From: RYN-230 sp963770545
GTDB lineage: Bacteria; Actinomycetota; Actinomycetes; Streptosporangiales; Streptosporangiaceae
Reading direction: 5' to 3'
DNA: 64,000 bases
Assembly (NCBI GenBank): GCA_963770545.1
Contig: CAVYQF010000036.1
Span: forward strand, 150,099 to 214,098
In this document: piece after piece, positions 26,318 to 33,016 of the stretch
Numbering within the stretch: position 1 is the stretch's first letter
Layout: each line of letters begins with the position of its first letter
Position numbers and translations under genes: made by a program
The notes under the pieces: model-generated
What the model was told of the DNA's origin: nothing
Databases searched by the model: none
What the model saw: only the letters and a program-made list of their open reading frames with translations

Positions 26318-27946
26318 ATGGCAACTGACGCAATTGGCGGCGAGACGCCGACACTGTTCCTACGCAAAGCCACCGGACTGGTCCGTGGCTGGTCCGTCCG
26401 GGACTCGATCATCTATGCCTGCCTGGCGACCAACTTCGTCACGCTGGGACTCTACGAGTTCACCTTCGCCGGACCCGCCTTTCCCAAGGGCCAGTTCATC
26501 ACTGCGGTGCTGATCTCGGGGGTGTGGGTCTCGTTCCTGGTCATCGCCTACGCCGGGCTGGTGGTCACCATCCCCCGGGCGGGCGGCGATTACGTCTGGC
26601 AGAGCCGGATCCTGGGCAGTGGCATCGGCTTCGTCCTGGCCGCCACCGGCTGGTGGTTCATCCTCTGGCTCTGGGCGCCCATCTACGGCAACATCCTCTC
26701 GGTCCAGTTGTTCCAGCCGCTCTGGGCCACGCTGAAATGGACCTGGCCCGCGGGCGGCGCCGCCTGGTTCGGCACCAACAACGGGATCTTCATCGTCACG
26801 CTCATCACGATTGCCCTGGCCGGCGTGCTGGTCTCGCTCGGGATGGCCGGGTACGCCAAGGTTCAGAGGTGGTTCTTCCTCGGCGGCATGGTCGGCTTCG
26901 CCGTCGTGGTCATCCTGCTCCTGGTCAACTCGCACGCCAGCTTCGTGAGCTCGTTCAACCTCCAAGGCCAGAAGCTCTTCGGCGTGCACAACGCCTACGC
27001 GGCGACCAACCACGCCGCAGCCAAGGCCGGCTACACCACCTCGCCGTTCGGGTTCGGCCCGCTGGGGCCGACGATGCTGCTCGTGCCGGCCTTCATGTTC
27101 TTCCTGCTGTGGCCGAACTGGGGGACCACCCTCTACGGGGAGGTCCGCGGCGCGAGTGACTTCCGCCGGGTATTCACCGGCATGTTCGTCGGCCTGTGGA
27201 TGACGGTCATCTTGACCGTCATCTTCCTGCTGCTAGTCGTGAAGACCATGGGCTGGGACTTCTACCAGAACCTCAACTCGCTGGACTACAACCTGACGCC
27301 CACCTTCGGCATCTGGCCCTATCCGTTCATGTTCGCGGGCTGGCTGGTGCACAACACGGCGTTCCAGGTCGTGCTGATCCTCGTGCTGAGCCTCTGGTTC
27401 TTCGCCTGGGTCGGCACCTTGTTCCTGTCCTCGACCCGGGTCATCTTCGCCGCCGCGTTCGACCGGGTGCTCCCGGACCGGGCGGCGGAAGTCTCCGAGC
27501 GGCGGAAGGTCCCGGTCTGGTCGCTGATCCTGATGCTGCTCCCAGCGGCCGGGCTGGCCGCGGTCTATGCGTACTCGACCACGTTCCGGTCCTACACGCT
27601 GGACGCCACCCTGGTCATCGCGGTCACCTACCTGGGCAGCGCCATCGCCGTGGTGCTCCTGCCCTTCGTCAAGCCCGATCTGTGGCGCGCCTCGCCGGCC
27701 AGCCGGATCAAGCTGCTCGGCGTGCCGATCGTCCCGGTGGCCGGGGTCATCACGATCGCCCTGCTCGTCTTCAACCTCTACGAGTGGCTCAGTAACGACA
27801 ACTACTTCGTGAACAGTCACGACTCGCTCATCTACATGGGCGCCATGTACGTGCTGGCCATCGTGATCTACGTGATCGCCCGGGTCGTGCGCAGCAGGCA
27901 GGGCATCGACCTGCGACTGATCAACAAGGAGATCCCAGTCGAGTAA
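26318..27946 (+). CDS. APC superfamily permease (amino acid/amine transporter)
   Basis: 542 residues with about twelve hydrophobic segments. Typical APC features: YACLATNFVTLGLYEFTFAG, the TM2 loop IPRAGGDYVWQSRILG, FFLLWPNWGTTLYGEVRGAS in the TM6 region, and STRVIFAAAFDRVLPDRAAE. A long loop near residues 210-250 follows TM5. It precedes the dimethylglycine/sarcosine-type dehydrogenase by 166 bases, so it may import the N-methylated amine or amino acid that this enzyme oxidises; other amino acids are possible. The start ATG is preceded by ACCGGGAG about ten bases upstream. Confidence 0.9.
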   Translation: MATDAIGGETPTLFLRKATGLVRGWSVRDSIIYACLATNFVTLGLYEFTFAGPAFPKGQFITAVLISGVWVSFLVIAYAGLVVTIPRAGGDYVWQSRILGSGIGFVLAATGWWFILWLWAPIYGNILSVQLFQPLWATLKWTWPAGGAAWFGTNNGIFIVTLITIALAGVLVSLGMAGYAKVQRWFFLGGMVGFAVVVILLLVNSHASFVSSFNLQGQKLFGVHNAYAATNHAAAKAGYTTSPFGFGPLGPTMLLVPAFMFFLLWPNWGTTLYGEVRGASDFRRVFTGMFVGLWMTVILTVIFLLLVVKTMGWDFYQNLNSLDYNLTPTFGIWPYPFMFAGWLVHNTAFQVVLILVLSLWFFAWVGTLFLSSTRVIFAAAFDRVLPDRAAEVSERRKVPVWSLILMLLPAAGLAAVYAYSTTFRSYTLDATLVIAVTYLGSAIAVVLLPFVKPDLWRASPASRIKLLGVPIVPVAGVITIALLVFNLYEWLSNDNYFVNSHDSLIYMGAMYVLAIVIYVIARVVRSRQGIDLRLINKEIPVE

Positions 27947-28017
27947 ATAGATCTGAGCAGCCTGGGCTGGCTCAGCGCAGCAGCGCGGTAGCACGGCACG
28001 GCATGAGTTGAGTGCCC

Positions 28018-28052
28018 CGGCCCCGCCGCCAGAGTTGCCGGTGGCGGGGCCG
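28018..28052. terminator. Strong GC hairpin between permease and dehydrogenase genes
   Basis: CGGCCCCGCCGCC (28018-28030) pairs with GGTGGCGGGGCCG (28040-28052), one G-T pair, loop of nine. No T run follows. It may terminate permease transcription or shape the dehydrogenase leader. Confidence 0.5.
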
Positions 28053-28112
28053 AGGCAACCCCGCAGCCAGCAAGGCACGGGACGCGACACGGATAGGCAG
28101 GGAATCAGCGGC

Positions 28113-30647
28113 ATGAATGACATACCGGCCCGGGCGAGCGCAGTGATCGTGGGTGCCGGCATCGTCGGCAACAGCCTGGCCTGCCATCTGGCCCGGCTCG
28201 GCTGGCGGGACCTGGTCCTGGTGGACAAGGGCCCCATGCCGAACCCGGGCGGCTCGACCGGGCACGCCTCCAACTTCATCTTCCCGATCGAGTACTCGAA
28301 GATGATGATGGAGCTGACCCGGGACAGTACCGAGCAGTACCAGGAGCTCGGAGTGTTCACCCAGAGCGGCGGCATCGAGGTGGCGCGGACGCAGGCCCGG
28401 ATGCAGGAACTGCACCGGCGCTGCACCGCGGCCAAGGCCTGGGGCATCCCGGCCCAGATGGTCTCGCCCGCTGAGGTCGCGAAGCTGGTGCCGTACCTGG
28501 ATGAGTCGGTGATCCTGGGCGGGGCGCACTTTCCTACCGTGGGCGTAGTCGACTCGCTGCGGGCCGGCACGCTGATGCGGGAGGAGGCGCAGCGGTCTGG
28601 CGCGCTCAGCGTCCTGGCGGGAGCCGAGGTGCTCGGCATCGACACCACGGGACGCGGCCGGAACGGGCGGCCGAAGATCACCTCGGTGCACACCACCGCG
28701 GGGGAGATCGAGACCAGCCTCTGCGTGGTCTGCTGCGGGGTGTGGAGCCCGCGCATCGCCCGGATGGCCGGGGCCCGGATCCCGCTCACCCCCATCGTGC
28801 ACCAGATGATCAGCGTCGGCCCCATCCCGCTGTTCGAAGGAACCCAGGGTGAGATCGCCTACCCGATCGTCCGCGACGTGGACACCAACATGTACGAGCG
28901 GCAGCACGGCGGCGACATGGAGGTGGGCTCCTACGCGCACCGGCCGATCATCGTCCGGCCGGACGACATCCCCTCCATCGAGGAATCCGCGCTGTCCCCG
29001 ACCGAGCTGCCGTTCACCGCGGACGACTTCGACCCGCAGCTGGCCGAGGCGCTGGAACTGATGCCGGAGCTGCTGGGCGACGAGAAGGTCGGCATCCGGT
29101 ATTCGATCAACGGGCTGATCTCGATGACCCCGGACGGTCACCCGCTGCTCGGCCCGGCACCCGAGGTGGACGGGCTGTGGTCGGCCGCGGCCAGCTGGAT
29201 CAAGGAGGGGCCGGGGGTGGGCCGTGTCGTGGCCGAGTGGATGAGCGGCCAGGTCCCGACCGTCGATGTGGACGAGGCCAACATCGCCCGGTTCTACCCG
29301 AGCCAGCGCACCGTGGCGCACGTGCAGGCGCGGGCCCGGGAAGGCTTCAACAAGATGTACGGGATCGTGCACCCGGCCGAGCAGTGGGAGTCAGGGCGAC
29401 CGGTGCGGGTCAGCCCGGCCTACGACCGGGAGCGTGACCTGGGAGCCGTCTTCTTTGAGACGGCCGGCTGGGAACGGCCGCATTGGTATGCCTCCAACGA
29501 GCCGCTCCTGGAACGGTACGCGGGACGGCTGATGCCCCGGGACGCCGAATGGGACGCCCGCTGGTGGTCGCCGATCATCAACGCCGAGCATCTGGCCATG
29601 CGGGACGCCTGCGCGCTCGTCAACCTGTCCGCTTTCGCGATTTTCGACGTGACCGGGCCGTCTGCCCTGGATGTGGTGCAGACGCTGGCTGTGGCCCAGC
29701 TCGATGTGGCCCCGGGCCGGGTCATCTACACCTCGCTGCTGGACGAGCGCGGTGGGTTCAAGGCCGACCTGACCATCATGCGGCTGGGCGCGGAACGATT
29801 CCGGGTGGTGACGGGCGGCGCGACCGGCCAGTCCGACCTGGCCTGGTTCGCGGAGCACCTGCCCGCCAGCGGCACCGCCGCGCTCGCCGACCTGACCTCC
29901 GCCCAGGCCACCCTCGGGCTGTGGGGGCCGCGGGCGCGCGAGGTGCTGGAGTCGGTCACCAGCGACGACGTGAGCCACGGCGGGTTTCCCTTCGGCACCT
30001 GCCGGGAGGTGGAGATCGCCGGGCTGTCCGTGCTGGCCTCGCGCATCTCCTACGTCGGTGAGCTCGGCTGGGAACTGCACGTGCCCATCGAGCAGGGCGG
30101 GAAGCTGTGGGACGCGCTCTGGGCGGCGGGCACCCCGCACGGGCTGGTGCCGGCCGGCATCGGCGTGTACGGCACCACCGGCCGGCTGGAAAAGGGCTAC
30201 CGTGCCTTCGGCAACGAGCTCACCGCGGACTACACGCTCGTCGAGGCGGGGATGACCCGCCCGCGGGTGAAGGCCCAGCCGTTTATCGGCCAGGACGCGT
30301 ACCTGGCCCAGCGAGCCGAGCCGCCCGCCGCGGTGCTCTGCACGCTCACCGTGGATGAGCACACGCCGGCCAGCGGCCCGGCCCGGTACATGCTGGGCGG
30401 TGAGCCCATCCTGTCGGCCGACGGCGAGCGGCTGGTGGACGCGAAGGGCCGGCCGTCGTACGTAACCAGCGCCGGCTCGGGTCCCTCGGTAGGCCGCCAC
30501 CTGCTGCTCGCCTATCTCCCCCCGGCCCAGGCCAGCGCGGGCACCCGGCTTCAGGTCGAATGCTTCGGGGACGCCTACCCGGTGACCGTGGCGGTGGCCG
30601 GGGCCACCCCGCTGTTCGACCCGGACAACGCGCGGATCCGGAGCTGA
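28113..30647 (+). CDS. FAD-dependent oxidoreductase fused to GcvT domain (dimethylglycine/sarcosine dehydrogenase-like)
   Basis: 844 residues from the ATG at 28113, preceded by AGGCAGGGA; the frame is open upstream but without homology. Residues 8-35 are the FAD fold (SAVIVGAGIVGNSLACHLAR); GSTGHASNF includes His51, at the position that carries covalent FAD in dimethylglycine dehydrogenase. The DAO domain runs to about 380, a linker domain to about 440, then a GcvT-type folate-binding domain (MRDACALVNLSAFAIFDVTG, FKADLTIMRL, LGLWGPRAREVLES, YVGELGWELHVP) and a GcvT C-terminal barrel. It oxidatively demethylates N-methylated glycine derivatives, passing formaldehyde to THF. The ETF genes follow within six bases. 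Confidence 0.9.
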   Translation: MNDIPARASAVIVGAGIVGNSLACHLARLGWRDLVLVDKGPMPNPGGSTGHASNFIFPIEYSKMMMELTRDSTEQYQELGVFTQSGGIEVARTQARMQELHRRCTAAKAWGIPAQMVSPAEVAKLVPYLDESVILGGAHFPTVGVVDSLRAGTLMREEAQRSGALSVLAGAEVLGIDTTGRGRNGRPKITSVHTTAGEIETSLCVVCCGVWSPRIARMAGARIPLTPIVHQMISVGPIPLFEGTQGEIAYPIVRDVDTNMYERQHGGDMEVGSYAHRPIIVRPDDIPSIEESALSPTELPFTADDFDPQLAEALELMPELLGDEKVGIRYSINGLISMTPDGHPLLGPAPEVDGLWSAAASWIKEGPGVGRVVAEWMSGQVPTVDVDEANIARFYPSQRTVAHVQARAREGFNKMYGIVHPAEQWESGRPVRVSPAYDRERDLGAVFFETAGWERPHWYASNEPLLERYAGRLMPRDAEWDARWWSPIINAEHLAMRDACALVNLSAFAIFDVTGPSALDVVQTLAVAQLDVAPGRVIYTSLLDERGGFKADLTIMRLGAERFRVVTGGATGQSDLAWFAEHLPASGTAALADLTSAQATLGLWGPRAREVLESVTSDDVSHGGFPFGTCREVEIAGLSVLASRISYVGELGWELHVPIEQGGKLWDALWAAGTPHGLVPAGIGVYGTTGRLEKGYRAFGNELTADYTLVEAGMTRPRVKAQPFIGQDAYLAQRAEPPAAVLCTLTVDEHTPASGPARYMLGGEPILSADGERLVDAKGRPSYVTSAGSGPSVGRHLLLAYLPPAQASAGTRLQVECFGDAYPVTVAVAGATPLFDPDNARIRS

Positions 30648-30653
30648 CCGGCC

Positions 30654-31421
30654 GTGGAGATCGCCGTCTGCGTGAAGCGGGTCCCCCAGGTGGGCGGGCG
30701 CATCGTGGTCACCCCGGGCGGGCAGGACGTGGACACCCGCATGTCCGGGTTCGCCATCAGCCCGCACGAGGAATGCGCGGTCGAGGAGGCCGTCCAGATC
30801 ACCGAGCGGCTGGGCGGCTCGGTGTCCGTCCTGACGCTGGGACCGCCGGAGGCCGCCGATCAGCTACGTGAGGCGCTGGCGCTCGGCGCCCACCGGGCCG
30901 TGCTGCTAGAGGATGGCGGCCGTGAGTGGGGCCCGGCCGCGACCGCTGCCGCGATCGTGGCCGAGGCCGGCCGCCGGGCCGCGGAGGGCCCGGGCTACGA
31001 CCTGCTGCTGCTCGGCAACGAGGCGGCCGACACCGGGGACTACCAGGTCGGGGTGCGGGTGGCGCACGGACTGGGCTGGCCGTGCGCCACCGGGATCAAG
31101 CATCTGGAGGTCACCGAGGACCGGGTGCGGGCCCGCCGGGAGTACCGGGGTCGCGAGGAGACGTTCGAGTTCGGCGTGCCCGCGGTGATCACCGTCAAGG
31201 AAGGCATCAACCTGCCCCGCTACCCGTCTCTGCCGGGGCGGCTGCGGGCCCGGCGGGCCGCCATCGAGCAGTACCAGCCGCAGTGGCAGCCCGAGGGCCT
31301 GCGCAAGCGTGCGCTCCGGGTGCCGGAGCAGCCGCGGCAGCAGGCGACGGTGCTCGGCACCGGGACGGATGCGGTGCCCGCCCTGGTCCGGCTGCTGGAC
31401 GAGCTGGGAGTGCTGAAGTGA
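30654..31421 (+). CDS. etfB: Electron transfer flavoprotein beta subunit
   Basis: 255 residues from a GTG six bases after the dehydrogenase stop. ETF-beta hallmarks: EIAVCVKRVPQVGGRIVV, ISPHEECAVEEAVQI, SVSVLTLGPPEAADQLREAL, LLLLGNEAADTGDYQVGVRV and VPAVITVKEGINLPRYPSLP. It forms a heterodimer with the next gene product and binds AMP. The dimer carries electrons from the adjacent flavin dehydrogenase towards ETF-quinone oxidoreductase and the respiratory chain. The dedicated copy beside the FAD-GcvT gene argues for a specific partnership. Its stop overlaps the alpha-subunit GTG. Confidence 0.94.
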   Translation: MEIAVCVKRVPQVGGRIVVTPGGQDVDTRMSGFAISPHEECAVEEAVQITERLGGSVSVLTLGPPEAADQLREALALGAHRAVLLEDGGREWGPAATAAAIVAEAGRRAAEGPGYDLLLLGNEAADTGDYQVGVRVAHGLGWPCATGIKHLEVTEDRVRARREYRGREETFEFGVPAVITVKEGINLPRYPSLPGRLRARRAAIEQYQPQWQPEGLRKRALRVPEQPRQQATVLGTGTDAVPALVRLLDELGVLK

Positions 31422-32569
31422 CCGTGCCAGTGACGGGGGATGAGGAGGTGGGCGGGGTCCTGGACGCGCAAAGCAATACCGTGCTGTGCCTGGTCGAACT
31501 GGACGAGGCCGGGGTGACGGACGCGTCATTGCGCGCGCTGACTTTCGCCCGGTCGCTGGCCACCGGCGGTGACCCGGCCCTGGTCGCCGTGCTGTTCGGT
31601 CCGGCCGACCAGGTCCCGGCCGGCCTGCTGGGCCGGTACGGGGTGACCGAGGCCTACGTGATCGAGCCGGCCGCGCTGGACGGTTATGCGCCCCAAGCCT
31701 GGGCCCGGACCCTGGAAGGCCTGCTCAGCGTGACCCTGGCCGGCGCGGTCGTGGCGGCGGGAACCGACTGCGGCAGCGAGGTACTGGCCCATCTTGGCGC
31801 GCTCACCGGGCAGCCAATGGCGGCGAACTGTATCGCCGCCGAGCCCGCCTCGTCGTCGGCCGGCCCGGGCGGCGCGCTGGCCGTGTCCCGTCAGCGCTGG
31901 GCCGGGCTGCTCATCGAGGACGCCATCCTGGAGGGGACGCCGGCCCTGCTCACCGTGGCCACCGATGCCGTTCCCCCCGTGCCAGTGGACGCTGTGCCAG
32001 TGGACGCTGTGCCAGTGGACGCTGTGCCAGTGGACGCTGGGCCAGTGGACCCTGGGCCAGTGGACCCTGGGCCGGTAAACACTGCGCTGGCGGAGGGCGG
32101 GAACGAGCCCGCCGTCCTGGTCCACGAGCCCGACCTGGCCCCGGAGGACCTGCGGATCCAGGCGACGGTGTCGGCCGGGCGCGACGGCGGGATGTCGCTG
32201 GCCACCGCCCGGGTGGTAGTCGGCGGAGGCCGCGGCGTAGGCGGGCCGGACGGCTTCGCCCCGCTGGAGGAACTGGCCAGCCTCCTCGGCGGGGTGGTCG
32301 GAGTGTCCCGCGTGGTCACCAGCCAGGGCTGGCGGCCGCACACCCAGCAGGTCGGCCAGACCGGCACCAAGATCACCCCGGAGCTCTACCTCGCCTGCGG
32401 GATCAGCGGGGCCATCCAGCACATGGCGGGCTGCGGCAGTGCCCGGCACATCGTGGTGATCAACACGGACCCCTCGGCGCCGATCCTGGCCCGGGCCGAC
32501 TACGCGGTGATCGGCGACCTGGCCGAGGTGATCCCGGCCCTGGTGACCGCCCTGAAGGAACGGGCCTGA
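31418..32569 (+). CDS. etfA: Electron transfer flavoprotein alpha subunit
   Basis: 383 residues from a GTG overlapping the etfB stop. The C-terminal FAD domain is canonical: ARVVVGGGRGVGGPDGFAPL, QQVGQTGTKITPELYLACG, ISGAIQHMAGCGSARHIVVI and NTDPSAPILARADYAVIGD. The N-terminal domain has GVTDASLRALTFARSL and AAGTDCGSEVLAHLGALTG. Between the domains a minisatellite adds a run of PVDAV and PVDPG pentapeptides (residues about 188-218), making it longer than the usual 320 or so. It binds FAD and pairs with EtfB for electron transfer. Confidence 0.94.
   Translation: MTVPVTGDEEVGGVLDAQSNTVLCLVELDEAGVTDASLRALTFARSLATGGDPALVAVLFGPADQVPAGLLGRYGVTEAYVIEPAALDGYAPQAWARTLEGLLSVTLAGAVVAAGTDCGSEVLAHLGALTGQPMAANCIAAEPASSSAGPGGALAVSRQRWAGLLIEDAILEGTPALLTVATDAVPPVPVDAVPVDAVPVDAVPVDAGPVDPGPVDPGPVNTALAEGGNEPAVLVHEPDLAPEDLRIQATVSAGRDGGMSLATARVVVGGGRGVGGPDGFAPLEELASLLGGVVGVSRVVTSQGWRPHTQQVGQTGTKITPELYLACGISGAIQHMAGCGSARHIVVINTDPSAPILARADYAVIGDLAEVIPALVTALKERA
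31981..32085. repeat. 15-bp tandem repeat inside etfA, seven copies
   Basis: The unit GCCAGTGGACGCTGT recurs every 15 bases from 31981, drifting to GCCAGTGGACCCTGG in the later copies. Early copies are nearly identical, suggesting recent expansion. It encodes PVDAV/PVDPG in the interdomain linker and stays in frame. Confidence 0.93.
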
Positions 32570-32634
32570 AAGTAACAGCCGCCGGGCAGGCGGTGCCGTA
32601 TATCGGGACAGGCGCAGGCCGCCTCGGGCGGCTA

Positions 32635-32862
32635 TTACAGTGGCGGACAGCCGTGTACGAGAAGCGGAAGTGCTTCCAGGATGTCACGCAGAACTTCCTC
32701 GTTGTAGAGGACCGCGCCACCTGCCTCCACCAGAGACATCAAATCATCCCGCTCGTAGTGCCCATCGGGCCTCTTTGGAAGGTGAACGATGCGCGCTGCC
32801 GTCGTGGCAAAGACCACTGAAGGGTGATGGCCGGCCAGCAGCACCCGATCGAGTGATTCCAT
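32635..32862 (-). CDS. Small hypothetical protein in an AT-richer island
   Basis: 75 residues from an ATG at 32862. The composition looks protein-like rather than a GC shadow: VVFATTAARIVHLPKRPDG, then RDDLMSLVEAGGAVLYNEEV and RDILEALPLLV. The GC content of 32600-32930 is visibly lower than its surroundings, and codon third positions are less biased, hinting at foreign origin. No clear ribosome site is seen upstream of the ATG. No family is recognised. If it is not a gene, the 447 bases between etfA and the TPR gene contain only an AT-rich promoter-like stretch at 32860-32930. Confidence 0.4.
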   Translation of the reverse strand: MESLDRVLLAGHHPSVVFATTAARIVHLPKRPDGHYERDDLMSLVEAGGAVLYNEEVLRDILEALPLLVHGCPPL

Positions 32863-33016
32863 TTTGCAAATCAGCTAAGGATAGTTATCTGCAATTTAAG
32901 GAATAGCTATCGAAAGAACAACCTCGTAAAGCAAGCACTGAGGGCTGGGCCCGCCGGACGTCTCCGGCGGGCCCAGCCTCCGGTCGGTCAGTCCGCGGGA
33001 CCGGCCGGGTCCGAGG

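Noticed and set aside
27947..28112. Glycine riboswitch before the dimethylglycine/sarcosine-type dehydrogenase
   Set aside because: Only a single GC hairpin is present; the conserved glycine aptamer core sequences are not seen.
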